Assembly: GCF_000217955.3 (NCBI RefSeq)
Contig: NZ_AFOY02000005.1
Span: 62,001-126,000 of the forward strand
DNA length: 64,000 nucleotides
Direction: 5' to 3'
From: Pseudomonas fluorescens HK44
GTDB lineage: Bacteria; Pseudomonadota; Gammaproteobacteria; Pseudomonadales; Pseudomonadaceae
Of this stretch, positions 37,221 through 47,791 are shown one piece after another (position 1 is the stretch's first letter; each line of letters opens with the position of its first letter). The notes beneath the pieces were generated by a model that did no database searches, was not told the origin of the DNA, and worked only from the letters and a program-made list of their open reading frames with translations. A program made the translations under genes and the position numbers.

Positions 37221-38679
37221 GTATCGCTCCGACATCCAGGCGCGAAGGCAAATGTTTGAACGCGGCCAGTGCGCGTTCGCGTGACTGACCCAGATTGACG
37301 ATCGGCAGCGGATAGTCGGTCACGCTAAACAGTCCGCCCATGGCCGCCGGGTTGTGGATCGCTTTGTCGTTCAGCCCCGCCAACTCCGGCAGCCAGTGCT
37401 TGATGAACAGACCCTCAGCGTCGAATTTTTCCGACTGGCTCAGTGGGTTGAAAATCCGGAACCAGGGCGCCGAGTCGGTGCCGGTGGAAGCGCTCCACTG
37501 CCAGCCGCCGTTGTTTGCGGCCAGATCACCATCGATCAAATGGCGCATGAAAAAACGCTCACCTTCGCGCCAGTCGATCAGCAGGTTTTTTGTCAGGAAC
37601 ATCGCCACCAGCATCCGCAGACGGTTGTGCATCCAGCCGGTTTCCAGCAGTTGGCGCATGGCCGCGTCGATGATCGGCAACCCGGTACGCGCCTCTTTCC
37701 AGGCTGCCAGCTCATCCGGAGCGTCGCGCCAGGCCAGCGCTTCGGTTTCCGGGCGAAAGGCGCGGTGACGGGAGACCCGTGGATAGCCCACCAGAATGTG
37801 TTTGTAAAACTCGCGCCAGAGCAGTTCGTTGATCCAGGCGACAGCACCGGCGCTGCCACTGTCGAACTCGCCTTGATTACTTTGCAGGGCGGCGTGCAAG
37901 CACTGGCGTGGCGAAATCACTCCGGCCGCGAGGTATGCGGACAACTGGCTGGTACCGGGTTGTGCCGGGAAGTCGCGCTGGTCTTTGTAATCGTCGATCT
38001 GCCCTTGGGCGAAGCTCTCCAGACGCCGATGGGCTTCACCTTCGCCGGCTGGCCAGAGTGCGCGCAACGGATCGTGCGGAGCCTCGAAACCCTCGACCCG
38101 CAATGGAATCGGATCACGGTTGATGGTCGTGGGTACCTGAGCCCCGGGGGCGGCAATCAGGCGGGGTAGCGTGCCGTGCAGGCGGTCGTAGCAGACTTTG
38201 CGGAACTGGCTGAAGACCTGAAAGTACGTACCAGTCTTGGTCAGCACGCTGCCGGGCTTGAACAGCAATTGATCGAGGTAGCTGTAAAAGCCAATGCCCG
38301 CAGCGTCGAGAGTCTCGCTGACGGCCGCATCACGGCGACTTTCGTTCACGCCGTATTCCTCGTTGACGTGAACCGCCTCGATGTTCAGCTCTGTGCATAA
38401 CTGGCCAAGTACCCGCGGCGCATCATCCCAGCGCGCGGCAGTACGGATCAGCAAGGGAATGTTCAGCTCACCGAGGGCGTGGCTCAACTCGCGCAGGTTA
38501 CGCAGCCAGAAATCCACTTTGCACGGAGCATCATCGTGGGCGTGCCATTGCTGCGGACTCAACAAATACACTGCCACGCAGGGGCCACGCGCTGCGGCAG
38601 CCGAGAGGGCTGTGTTGTCATGCACGCGCAAGTCGCTGCGCAGCCAGATCAATTGCGGGATATTTTTGCGCACGAACAT
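37213..38679 (-). CDS. phrB: Deoxyribodipyrimidine photolyase
   Basis: Light-dependent repair of cyclobutane pyrimidine dimers. 488 residues: N-terminal antenna-binding alpha/beta domain (QLIWLRSDLRVHDNTALSAA) and helical FAD domain with WINELLWREFYKHILVGYP, TGWMHNRLRMLVAMFLTKN and NGGWQWSASTGTDSAPWFRIF, the class I CPD photolyase signatures. It begins right after the merR stop and overlaps the SDR gene. Confidence 0.96.
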   Translation of the reverse strand: MFVRKNIPQLIWLRSDLRVHDNTALSAAAARGPCVAVYLLSPQQWHAHDDAPCKVDFWLRNLRELSHALGELNIPLLIRTAARWDDAPRVLGQLCTELNIEAVHVNEEYGVNESRRDAAVSETLDAAGIGFYSYLDQLLFKPGSVLTKTGTYFQVFSQFRKVCYDRLHGTLPRLIAAPGAQVPTTINRDPIPLRVEGFEAPHDPLRALWPAGEGEAHRRLESFAQGQIDDYKDQRDFPAQPGTSQLSAYLAAGVISPRQCLHAALQSNQGEFDSGSAGAVAWINELLWREFYKHILVGYPRVSRHRAFRPETEALAWRDAPDELAAWKEARTGLPIIDAAMRQLLETGWMHNRLRMLVAMFLTKNLLIDWREGERFFMRHLIDGDLAANNGGWQWSASTGTDSAPWFRIFNPLSQSEKFDAEGLFIKHWLPELAGLNDKAIHNPAAMGGLFSVTDYPLPIVNLGQSRERALAAFKHLPSRLDVGAIHD

Positions 38680-39624
38680 TTAAATGAGCCCGCGCTGAAC
38701 CAGCGCCTGATGGGCCGACAACGGATCTTCGGCCAGAAACAAATCGGCTATTTCAGAGGTATTGGCAGACAGCTCGGCGTGGTGGATGCACACCGCAGGG
38801 CCGGCCATGAGTTTTGGGCAACTGACATTGGTCAGAAGTTTCGACAAATGTTTGAGATTGATCGTTTTACTGGAATACAGCAGCACACCACGTGCTTGCA
38901 GATGCTCGACCGCCAGCGCCAATTCGCCCGCTGGCAACGGCCAGTCGAACACTTCCACGAGGCAATCGGCGCTGCTGATCAGCCAGGCGGTGAGCCACAG
39001 ATGCGGCTCCAGGGGCAAATCGGAGTGATTGATCAGCAGCAACGGCGCGCCGCGCAACTGACGGTTGTTATGGTAGACCCTTGCACCGAACTTGCTACGC
39101 AACCAGGAATAAAAGAATGTCCGCTCCATCTGCCCGCCGTACTGTCCTTGCCAGCGCTGTTCGAGTTCGTCCAGCAGCGGCATCAGCAGTCGCTCGCACA
39201 CGGTGCGCGGTGGGTACAGCGACATGGCCTGATTGAGCGTCTCATCCAGTAGGCGCTCGGCGAGTTGACTGATCGCCTGCATCAGCTTGATGCGCAGGAC
39301 ATGCCAGTCATTCCCGATCGGTTCATGCAATGCTTGTGGCGTGTCCAGCAGCTGTTTGACCTGGCTGACGGCTACGCCGCGATTGAGCCAGGTGAGGATG
39401 TCATGGATCCGTTGCACATGCTCGGCCGAGAACAGCCGGTGTCCCTTGGGCGTGCGCTGCGGCACGATCAGCCCGTAACGGCGTTCCCAGGCGCGCAGGG
39501 TGACGGCATTGACGCCGGTGATTCGGGCGACATCGCGGATCGGCAGCCAATCGTCCTCCAGGGCCTGTTGATAGTCGGCGCCGGGGGCGTCGTCGTGGGG
39601 ATGAGTGTCAGGTTCGGTTTTCAT
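38680..39624 (-). CDS. MerR-family regulator, LitR/CarH-like architecture without visible B12 motif
   Basis: 314 residues. N-terminal MerR winged helix: LPIRDVARITGVNAVTLRAW, then ERRYGLIVPQRTPKGHRLFS. A C-terminal region with helical bundle plus Rossmann-like part follows (MPLLDELEQRWQGQYGGQ, LLLINHSDLPLEPHLWLTAW). This is the LitR/CarH layout, but I see no W-x9-EH or ExHxxG cobalamin motif, as in B12-independent LitR paralogues described in Pseudomonas. It lies directly upstream of phrB, so it probably controls its own operon through the TGTACA boxes at 40610-40683. Confidence 0.88.
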   Translation of the reverse strand: MKTEPDTHPHDDAPGADYQQALEDDWLPIRDVARITGVNAVTLRAWERRYGLIVPQRTPKGHRLFSAEHVQRIHDILTWLNRGVAVSQVKQLLDTPQALHEPIGNDWHVLRIKLMQAISQLAERLLDETLNQAMSLYPPRTVCERLLMPLLDELEQRWQGQYGGQMERTFFYSWLRSKFGARVYHNNRQLRGAPLLLINHSDLPLEPHLWLTAWLISSADCLVEVFDWPLPAGELALAVEHLQARGVLLYSSKTINLKHLSKLLTNVSCPKLMAGPAVCIHHAELSANTSEIADLFLAEDPLSAHQALVQRGLI

Positions 39625-40587
39625 TTAAAGCGCATTTCGCAAGCTGAGGTTTTCCGGGTGCGGTTGCAGATACGCCTGCCGCGTAACGTACGGATCGGGA
39701 TGATGGCGCAAGTGATGCTTGAGCAATGTCAGCGGTACCACCAAGGGCACGATGCCGTGGCGGTACTGACCGATCACGTGCTGCACTTCCTGTTTGTCTT
39801 CGGCGCTGATGACCTGTTTGAGATAGCCGCTGAGGTGCTGCAGCACATTGGTGTGGGTGCCGCGGGTGGCGCATTTTTTCAGCGCTGTCATCAGCTCGCT
39901 GAAATAGCGCGGGCCGAGCTCTTGGGGATCGGTCTGGCCCATATCACCCAAGAGCTTGCCCAAGGCTTTGTATTGCAGCGGGTTATGGGCCATCAACAGG
40001 TACTTGTAGCGTGCGTGAAAGTCGGTCAGGCCATTGCGACTCAAGCCATTTTTCAGGAGCTCCTGCCAGGCCGCGTAGGCAAATACCCGGGTCAGGAAAT
40101 TTTCGCGTAGTACGGGGTCGTTCAGTCGACCGTCTTCTTCCACCGGCAGGTCCGGGTGTCGGACGCAAAACGCTTGAGCGTAGATGCCGCGTGCGCCGCC
40201 CTTATGCACGCTGCCGTTGGCGTGGTAAACCTTGACCCGCTCCAGGCCACAGGACGGTGATTTCTGCATGAAGATATAGCCGCAAATGTCGCCCAGCGCG
40301 CCGGCCATTTGCTGGCCGTAGTTCGTCAGCGCCTGAGTAACATCCCGTTCGTGGTGAGCCGTACCAACGGCGCGCGGTTGCTGCGGATCGCCGATCAGTC
40401 GAATCGGTTCACGGGGAACCCCCAGGCCGATGGCGACTTCCGGGCACACTGTAATGAATTCGAAATAATCCGTGAGGGTCCGACTGCACAACGGAGAGGC
40501 TTTATGCCCGCCGTTGTAACGCACCTCGGCGCCCATCAGGCAGGCACTGACGGCGATTTTCGGTTTGCTTGTGGAGTCGCAGGCCAT
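39625..40587 (-). CDS. DUF523 and DUF1722 domain protein (YbgA family)
   Basis: 320 residues. N-terminal DUF523: KIAVSACLMGAEVRYNGGHK, CPEVAIGLGVPREPIRL, and a Cys in QKSPSCGLERVKVY. C-terminal DUF1722 (YbgA-like): LTDFHARYKYLLMAHNP and YRHGIVPLVVPLTLLKHHLR. Function is not established, but these genes often neighbour photolyases. First gene of the merR-phrB-SDR operon; a strong promoter and operator boxes precede it. Confidence 0.93.
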   Translation of the reverse strand: MACDSTSKPKIAVSACLMGAEVRYNGGHKASPLCSRTLTDYFEFITVCPEVAIGLGVPREPIRLIGDPQQPRAVGTAHHERDVTQALTNYGQQMAGALGDICGYIFMQKSPSCGLERVKVYHANGSVHKGGARGIYAQAFCVRHPDLPVEEDGRLNDPVLRENFLTRVFAYAAWQELLKNGLSRNGLTDFHARYKYLLMAHNPLQYKALGKLLGDMGQTDPQELGPRYFSELMTALKKCATRGTHTNVLQHLSGYLKQVISAEDKQEVQHVIGQYRHGIVPLVVPLTLLKHHLRHHPDPYVTRQAYLQPHPENLSLRNAL

Positions 40588-40609
40588 GGAGGCACCTCGG
40601 ATCTATATC

Positions 40610-40683
40610 TGTACAGGCTGCTCGCGCTGTACAACACGGCTTGATCATAGATCCAAAGGTGTACAAGTCAAATTATTTGTATA
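40610..40683 (-). promoter_or_regulatory. Promoter and four TGTACA-type operator boxes of the DUF523-merR-phrB-SDR operon
   Basis: Boxes TGTACA at 40610-40615, 40628-40633 and 40660-40665, and TGTATA at 40678-40683. They form two pairs, each with an 18-bp start-to-start spacing. A sigma-70-type promoter lies among them on the minus strand: TTGACT (40671-40666), 16 bp, TATGAT (40649-40644), with the third box in the -35/-10 spacer. A repressor bound here would block RNA polymerase. The MerR protein of the operon is the likely ligand. Confidence 0.65.
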
Positions 40684-40746
40684 AGTTTAACTCGCTCCAT
40701 TTTCCAGTGGTTTTCATCGCGACACGTCTGTGCGAGTTGATCCGTT

Positions 40747-41835
<1,089 letters not shown>

Positions 41836-41929
41836 CTATTGTTAAACGCAGAACCTGCCTGATCCGAAACATCCCTGCTTATAAAAATAGACTAGTGATC
41901 AGGGTAAAACGCCACGCGAGGAAGATGTC

Positions 41930-42832
41930 ATGCACATATTGCTGACCGGCGGTACTGGTTTGATAGGACGTCAACTCTGCCGACACTGGTTGAGCCAGGG
42001 CCATAGCCTGACGGTGTGGAGTCGCAGGCCCGAACAAGTCGCCAAATTGTGCGGCGCTCAGGTACGTGGCGTCAGGCGTCTGGAAGATATTGGCCAACGT
42101 CCGGTGGATGCGGTGATCAATCTCGCGGGTGCCCCGATTGCTGATCGCCTCTGGACTCATCGACGCAAGGCGCTGCTCTGGAGCAGTCGTATCAAGCTTA
42201 CCGAAACCCTGCTGGCGTGGCTTGAAAGCCGCGAGCAGAAACCGCAGCTGTTGATTTCGGGTTCCGCAGTCGGCTGGTACGGCGACGGCGGTGAACGTGA
42301 GTTGACCGAGAAATCACCGCCGGTCAGCGAAGACTTCGCCAGCCAGTTATGCATTGCCTGGGAGGAGACCGCACAGCGCGCCGAGGCGTTGGGGATTCGG
42401 GTGGTGCTGGTGCGTACCGGGTTGGTGCTGTCGGCGGAGGGCGGCTTTTTGTCGCGGCTGTTGCTGCCGTTCAAAATGGGGCTGGGCGGACCGATTGGCA
42501 ATGGTCGGCAGTGGATGCCGTGGATTCACATCGATGATCAAATTGCCCTGATTGATTTTCTTCTGCATCAGAAAGACGCTCGCGGTCCTTATAATGCGTG
42601 CGCGCCAAAACCGGTGCGCAATCGCGAGTTTGCCAAGACCCTTGCCAGCGTTTTGCACCGGCCGGCGTTCATGCCGATGCCGTCATTTGCCCTGAAGGTC
42701 GGTCTTGGCGAGTTGTCATTGTTGCTGCTGGGTGGTCAGCGGGCGATACCGGCGCGCTTGCTGGCCGCGGGTTTCACATTCCGCTTCACTGATTTGCGTG
42801 CGGCCCTGGACGACGTGTCCAGCCGCCTTTGA
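41930..42832 (+). CDS. TIGR01777-family epimerase (YfcH-like)
   Basis: 300-residue NAD-dependent epimerase/dehydratase-like protein. N-terminal [20 protein letters not shown] is the Rossmann loop; [20 protein letters not shown] and [20 protein letters not shown] are signature segments. Physiological substrate unknown. It diverges from the FAD oxidoreductase and is followed 13 bp later by hemH. Confidence 0.94.
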   Translation: MHILLTGGTGLIGRQLCRHWLSQGHSLTVWSRRPEQVAKLCGAQVRGVRRLEDIGQRPVDAVINLAGAPIADRLWTHRRKALLWSSRIKLTETLLAWLESREQKPQLLISGSAVGWYGDGGERELTEKSPPVSEDFASQLCIAWEETAQRAEALGIRVVLVRTGLVLSAEGGFLSRLLLPFKMGLGGPIGNGRQWMPWIHIDDQIALIDFLLHQKDARGPYNACAPKPVRNREFAKTLASVLHRPAFMPMPSFALKVGLGELSLLLLGGQRAIPARLLAAGFTFRFTDLRAALDDVSSRL

Positions 42833-42845
42833 AATAGGACGTTGC

Positions 42846-43868
42846 ATGACCGATCACGCGTTGCTCCTGGTCAACTTGGGTTCACCCGCTTCCACACAGG
42901 TGGCGGACGTGCGCAGCTACCTCAATCAATTTCTGATGGACCCTTACGTCATTGACCTGCCATGGCCGGTGCGACGTTTGCTGGTCTCGCTGATTCTGAT
43001 CAAGCGCCCTGAGCAATCGGCTCACGCCTATGCCTCGATCTGGTGGGACGAGGGCTCGCCACTGGTGGTGCTCAGTCGCCGCTTGCAGCAAGCGATGACC
43101 GCGCGGTGGACCCAGGGGCCAGTCGAGTTGGCCATGCGTTACGGCGAACCGTCGATTGAGTCGGTGTTGACCCGCATGGCTGCTCAAGGGATCAAAAAAG
43201 TCACCCTCGCACCGCTTTATCCGCAGTTCGCCGACAGCACCGTGACCACGGTGATTGAAGAGGCCAAGCGGGTGGTGCGCGAGAAGAAACTGAATGTGCA
43301 GTTCTCGATTCTCCAGCCGTTCTACGATCAGCCGGAATACCTCGATGCGCTGGTGGCCAGTGCCAGGCCGTACCTGGAGCAGGATTATGATCACCTGCTG
43401 CTGAGCTTCCATGGATTGCCGGAGCGGCACCTGAAAAAGCTCAACCCTGGCCATAGTTTTGAGGGGGGCGGTGATTGCTGCGCCGGTGCGCCACCGGAAG
43501 TGGTTGCCACCTGCTATCGCGGTCAGTGCCTGCGTACCGCAGCGGCGTTTGCCAAGCGTATGGGTTTGCCGGATGGCAAATGGTCGGTGTCGTTCCAGTC
43601 TCGGCTGGGCCGCGCCAAATGGATCGAACCCTACACCGAAGCGCGTCTCGACGCGTTGGCCAGGCAAGGCGTGAAGAAGGTTCTGGTGATGTGCCCGGCG
43701 TTCGTGGCCGACTGCATCGAAACCCTGGAAGAGATTGGTGACCGTGGGCTCGAGCAGTTCCGCGAGGCCGGAGGCGAGGAGTTGGTGCTGTTGCCGTGTC
43801 TCAACGATGACCCGCACTGGGTGCAGGCGTTGAACACCCTGTGCGAGCGAGCGCCGTTGGCGTTGTAG
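42846..43868 (+). CDS. hemH: Ferrochelatase
   Basis: Inserts Fe2+ into protoporphyrin IX. 340 residues from ATG 42846 ([20 protein letters not shown]); a longer overlapping frame is not used. The metal-site His is in [16 protein letters not shown], and [15 protein letters not shown] is the conserved C-terminal block. Downstream of the YfcH-like gene; ends near a dispersed repeat. Confidence 0.97.
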   Translation: MTDHALLLVNLGSPASTQVADVRSYLNQFLMDPYVIDLPWPVRRLLVSLILIKRPEQSAHAYASIWWDEGSPLVVLSRRLQQAMTARWTQGPVELAMRYGEPSIESVLTRMAAQGIKKVTLAPLYPQFADSTVTTVIEEAKRVVREKKLNVQFSILQPFYDQPEYLDALVASARPYLEQDYDHLLLSFHGLPERHLKKLNPGHSFEGGGDCCAGAPPEVVATCYRGQCLRTAAAFAKRMGLPDGKWSVSFQSRLGRAKWIEPYTEARLDALARQGVKKVLVMCPAFVADCIETLEEIGDRGLEQFREAGGEELVLLPCLNDDPHWVQALNTLCERAPLAL

Positions 43869-43880
43869 GTGAACGGTAAT

Positions 43881-44011
43881 GTGGCGAGGGAGCTTGCTCC
43901 CGCTGGGTCGCGAAGCGACCCTAAAACCTGCAACCGCATATCCTCAGACATATCGCGTTTGCCGAATTTACGACTGCTCCGCAGCCGAGCGGGAGCAAGC
44001 TCCCTCGCCAC
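43881..44011. repeat. Dispersed inverted-repeat element, copy 2
   Basis: GTGGCGAGGGAGCTTGCTCC at 43881 and its inverse ending at 44011. It lies between the converging hemH and uraA genes, so it may also act as a two-way terminator. Confidence 0.9.
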
Positions 44012-44029
44012 AGGGGACTGTCTAAGCCG

Positions 44030-45310
44030 TTAGAGCAACGGCTCATCCGCCTTCTTGTGCTTCCAGCTGTCATTGCCCGGCAGAATCAGGTTCAGCGCAA
44101 TCGCCACGACAGCGCACAGCGCGATGCCCTTGAGGCCGAAGTCCTGCGCGCCGGTACCGGTGCCGACCAGCATGCCGCCAATTCCGAACACCAGCGTGAC
44201 CGAGACAATCACCAGGTTGCGTGCCTCGGCCAAATCGATCTTGTGGCGGATCATGGTGTTCATGCCCACCGCAGCAATCGACCCGAACAACAGGCAGAGA
44301 ATCCCGCCCATCACCGGCACCGGGATGCTTTGCAGCAGCGCACCGAACTTGCCGATAAACGCCAGGCTGATGGCAAAGATCGCCGCCCAGGTCATGATTT
44401 TCGGGTTGTAGTTCTTGGTCAGCATCACCGCGCCCGTCACTTCGGCGTACGTGGTGTTAGGTGGGCCACCGAGCAGGCCGGCGGCAGTGGTTGCGATGCC
44501 GTCGCCAAACAGCGTGCGGTGCAGGCCGGGTTTCTTCAGATAATCGCGTCCGGTCACGCTACCGACTGCGATCACGCCGCCGATGTGCTCGATGGCCGGG
44601 GCCAGCGCCACTGGGACAATGAACAGAATCGCCTGCCAGTTGAACTCTGGCGCGGTGAAGTGCGGCAGCGCAAACCACGGCGCAGCAGCGATCTTCGCGG
44701 TGTCGACGACGCCGAAGAAGAACGCCATGCCAAACCCGACCAGTACGCCGGAGATGATCGGCACCAGGCGGAAGATGCCTTTACCGAACACCGCCACGAT
44801 CAACGTCGTCAGCAGCGCCGGCATGGAGATCATCATGGCGGTCTGGTAATGAATCAGCTCGGAACCGTCACCGGCCTTGCCCATCGCCATGTTTGCGGCA
44901 ATCGGCGCCATCGCCAGGCCGATCGAAATGATCACCGGGCCAATCACCACCGGTGGCAATAAGCGATCGATAAAACCGGTGCCCTTGATCTTCACGGCCA
45001 CGCCGAGAAAGGTATAAACGAAACCGGCCGCCATCACCCCGCCCATGGTCGCCGCGAGGCCGAACTGGCCCTTGGCGAGAATGATCGGGGTGATGAAGGC
45101 AAAACTCGACGCCAGGAACACCGGCACTTGCCGCCCGGTGACCACCTGGAACAGCAGAGTCCCGAGGCCCGCCGTGAACAGCGCGACATTCGGGTCGAGG
45201 CCGGTAATCAGCGGCATCAACACCAACGCGCCAAACGCCACGAACAGCATCTGCGCACCAGACAGCACCGTACGCCAGAGCGGGTCGTTGAACTCATCCC
45301 GCATGCTCAC
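44030..45310 (-). CDS. uraA: Uracil permease (NCS2 family)
   Basis: 426-residue, multi-span uracil:H+ symporter. N terminus [20 protein letters not shown], the NCS2 segment [20 protein letters not shown] with the functional Glu/His region, and [24 protein letters not shown] at 45310 overlaps the upp stop; an ATG two codons later is an alternative. Works with upp to salvage external uracil. Confidence 0.95.
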   Translation of the reverse strand: MSMRDEFNDPLWRTVLSGAQMLFVAFGALVLMPLITGLDPNVALFTAGLGTLLFQVVTGRQVPVFLASSFAFITPIILAKGQFGLAATMGGVMAAGFVYTFLGVAVKIKGTGFIDRLLPPVVIGPVIISIGLAMAPIAANMAMGKAGDGSELIHYQTAMMISMPALLTTLIVAVFGKGIFRLVPIISGVLVGFGMAFFFGVVDTAKIAAAPWFALPHFTAPEFNWQAILFIVPVALAPAIEHIGGVIAVGSVTGRDYLKKPGLHRTLFGDGIATTAAGLLGGPPNTTYAEVTGAVMLTKNYNPKIMTWAAIFAISLAFIGKFGALLQSIPVPVMGGILCLLFGSIAAVGMNTMIRHKIDLAEARNLVIVSVTLVFGIGGMLVGTGTGAQDFGLKGIALCAVVAIALNLILPGNDSWKHKKADEPLL

Positions 45311-45945
45311 GCGTCCTTCTGCTTGGTGCCGAAGATCTTGTCGCCGGCATCGCCCAGACCCGGAATGATGTAGCCGTGTTCGTTCAGTTTTTGATCAATG
45401 GACGCGGTGTAGATGGTTACATCCGGGTGAGCCTTCTCTACCGCGGCGATGCCTTCAGGGGCCGCCACCAGGACCATCGCGCGGATGTCCTTGCAACCGG
45501 CCTTTTTCAGCAGGTCGATAGTGGCGACCATCGAGCCGCCGGTGGCGAGCATCGGGTCGATGATCATCGCCAGGCGTTCGTCGATTTCCGGAACCAGTTT
45601 CTCCAGATAGGTGTGCGCTTCGAGGGTTTCCTCGTTGCGGGCCACGCCCACGGCGCTGACTTTGGCGCCCGGGATCAGGCTGAGCACGCCTTCAAGCATG
45701 CCGATGCCGGCGCGCAGGATCGGCACGACGGTAATTTTCTTGCCGGCGATCTTCTCGACCGAAACAGTGCCGCACCAGCCTTCGATATCGTAGGTTTCAA
45801 GGGGCAGGTCCTTGGTCGCCTCGTAGGTCAGCAGGGCACCGACTTCCTGCGCGAGCTCGCGGAAATTCTTCGTGCTAATGTCGGCGCGGCGCATAAGGCC
45901 AAGTTTGTGTCGGATCAGCGGATGGCGGATCTCACGGATGGGCAT
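45307..45945 (-). CDS. upp: Uracil phosphoribosyltransferase
   Basis: Converts uracil and PRPP to UMP. 212 residues, beginning [19 protein letters not shown]. The PRPP loop is [20 protein letters not shown] and the uracil-site block is [16 protein letters not shown]. Overlaps uraA by four bases. Diverges from hpt across about 165 bp. Confidence 0.97.
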   Translation of the reverse strand: MPIREIRHPLIRHKLGLMRRADISTKNFRELAQEVGALLTYEATKDLPLETYDIEGWCGTVSVEKIAGKKITVVPILRAGIGMLEGVLSLIPGAKVSAVGVARNEETLEAHTYLEKLVPEIDERLAMIIDPMLATGGSMVATIDLLKKAGCKDIRAMVLVAAPEGIAAVEKAHPDVTIYTASIDQKLNEHGYIIPGLGDAGDKIFGTKQKDA

Positions 45946-46110
45946 AGGGAAAGGCTCCGGCGGCGGGCAAAAAAACCGGCCTAGATTAATCTATCCGAGG
46001 GTGTTGTCCTATAGACATACAGTACGTTAGTCCAGAAACGCTTGATCTGACCCGGCTGGATGCGTACCTTTGCTCGCTTTTCCGAATCCGCCACCCCCTT
46101 GGAGAGCACC

Positions 46111-46668
46111 ATGTCCGCTGATCTCGAGCATATCCGTCAAATCATGCGAGAGGCTGACTGCCTGTACACCGAAGCTGAAGTCGAGGCGGCCATCGCCCGC
46201 GTTGGTGCGCAAATCAACGATCAGTTGGCTGAAAGCAACCCTGTGGTGTTCTGCGTGATGAACGGCGGCCTGATTTTCTCCGGCAAACTGCTGACCCATC
46301 TGAACTTCCCGCTGGAAGCGTCCTACCTGCACGCTACCCGCTATCGCAACGAAACCAGCGGCGGCGAGCTGTTCTGGAAGGCCAAGCCAGAAGTCTCGTT
46401 CATCGACCGTGACGTGCTGATCATCGACGACATCCTCGACGAAGGTCACACCCTGGGCGCGATCATCGACTTCTGCAAACATGCTGGCGCCCGCGCCGTG
46501 CACACCGCGGTACTGATCGACAAAGACCACGACCGCAAGGCTCGCCCGGACCTGAAAGCCGATTTCGTTGGTCTGCCGTGCATCGACCGCTACATCTTTG
46601 GTTACGGCATGGACTACAAAGGCTACTGGCGCAACGCCGCCGGGATCTACGCCGTCAAAGGAATGTAA
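46111..46668 (+). CDS. hpt: Hypoxanthine-guanine phosphoribosyltransferase
   Basis: Purine salvage enzyme of 185 residues from ATG 46111, with GGAGAGCACC upstream; the frame opens at 46060. PRPP motif VLIIDDILDEGHTLGAII and VVFCVMNGGLIFSGKLLTHL are characteristic. Paired with the cupin gene three bases downstream. Confidence 0.94.
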   Translation: MSADLEHIRQIMREADCLYTEAEVEAAIARVGAQINDQLAESNPVVFCVMNGGLIFSGKLLTHLNFPLEASYLHATRYRNETSGGELFWKAKPEVSFIDRDVLIIDDILDEGHTLGAIIDFCKHAGARAVHTAVLIDKDHDRKARPDLKADFVGLPCIDRYIFGYGMDYKGYWRNAAGIYAVKGM

Positions 46669-46671
46669 GAC

Positions 46672-47145
46672 ATGACCACGCCGAGCTTTCTTGATCAAAC
46701 ACTGTTTACCGAGCTGACCGAGAAGGCTGCGGCCAATCCTCGTGGCCGGCAGCATCACAACTTCCATCAGATGGAGGAGCCGTGCCACCGCATGGCGGTG
46801 GGCTTGCAGCCATCGACGTACGTTGCGCCACATCGGCATTTGAGCGATGACAAGGCTGAAACCCTGTTGGTCCTCAAGGGCCGTCTGGGGGTGCTGGTTT
46901 TCGACGACGCGGGCCAGGTGATTGCCAAGCGAATCCTGGAGTGCGGCGGCGATACGCTGGGGATCGACCTGCCGGCCGGTGTTTATCACGGTCTGGTCGT
47001 GCTCGAAGCAGACAGCGTGATGTTCGAATGCAAGGCCGGTCCTTATCGCCCGGTGGGCGAGGGTGAACATGCGCATTGGGCTCCCCGCGAAGGCGAGCCT
47101 GGCGTTGCCGAGTATCAGGCCTGGATGCGCGCGCAGTTCGATTGA
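46672..47145 (+). CDS. WbuC-family cupin metalloprotein
   Basis: 157 residues. N-terminal helix region then a single cupin barrel with metal-site His in YVAPHRHLSDDKAETLLVLK and PAGVYHGLVVLEAD. Family members are often found near sugar or nucleotide genes; the reaction is unknown. Follows hpt by three bases, so co-transcribed. Confidence 0.9.
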   Translation: MTTPSFLDQTLFTELTEKAAANPRGRQHHNFHQMEEPCHRMAVGLQPSTYVAPHRHLSDDKAETLLVLKGRLGVLVFDDAGQVIAKRILECGGDTLGIDLPAGVYHGLVVLEADSVMFECKAGPYRPVGEGEHAHWAPREGEPGVAEYQAWMRAQFD

Positions 47146-47428
47146 CGGTGTGTTTTTCGTTGTTTTGTCGTCAGCGGTTCAGCCCGTGACGGCAAAACAG
47201 CGAGGCTTGCCCTTGCAAGAGTGCTCTGCCTACCCTCGGAGCCTGTCATGAGCCTTCTGGTTCGTAGCTGCGCCGCGCTCCCCCCAGTCTGCCGCCAGCG
47301 GCCATATTTGGGCAAACCTGCATACTGACTGGCGTTGTGCACACGCATTGAGTACTGGTCGTTGAGGCTTGGGGCGGGGCGGGGGTAAACTGCCCGCCCC
47401 GTGAGATGTCTGCGAGCTGGAGTCGGCA

Positions 47429-47716
47429 ATGCGTAAAGATAAGAAACAGGTGATTGGTGACGAGATCGGCGATGCGCAGATCAAATTGTTCCTCGATTTT
47501 GAACCGGTCGACGCGACTTCACCGTCCCTGCACAAACTGATCAAGGCCTACCGTGGCCTGCGTATCGACGATTTCGAGCGTTTCCTGGCGTTTTTTGTCG
47601 AGGCCGGTTACGACCTGGACGGCAAGGACGAGCACGGCAAGGACTTCGTTGCCCTGATCCAGGATCAGCGTAATGCCGCCGATTACGTCGAGTTGATCCA
47701 GAAAGCTCGCGGCTGA
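47429..47716 (+). CDS. Small conserved Pseudomonas protein (PA4642-like)
   Basis: 95 residues, soluble and acidic-basic mixed, with no signal peptide: MRKDKKQVIGDEIGDAQIKL and then LIKAYRGLRIDDFERFLAFF. I recall it as a conserved hypothetical next to mqo in Pseudomonas. No function known. Terminated by the hairpin at 47743-47774. Confidence 0.85.
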   Translation: MRKDKKQVIGDEIGDAQIKLFLDFEPVDATSPSLHKLIKAYRGLRIDDFERFLAFFVEAGYDLDGKDEHGKDFVALIQDQRNAADYVELIQKARG

Positions 47717-47742
47717 CCTGTACCTGCAGGTGGTGATAACAA

Positions 47743-47778
47743 AAACGCCCCGCTCTCAACGAGAACGGGGCGTTTTTT
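47743..47778. terminator. Bidirectional terminator between the PA4642-like gene and mqo
   Basis: AACGCCCCG-c-TCTC (from 47744) pairs with GAGA-a-CGGGGCGTT, flanked by A-run and T-run. It serves both converging genes. Confidence 0.9.
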
Positions 47779-47791
47779 TTATGCGCGAGCA

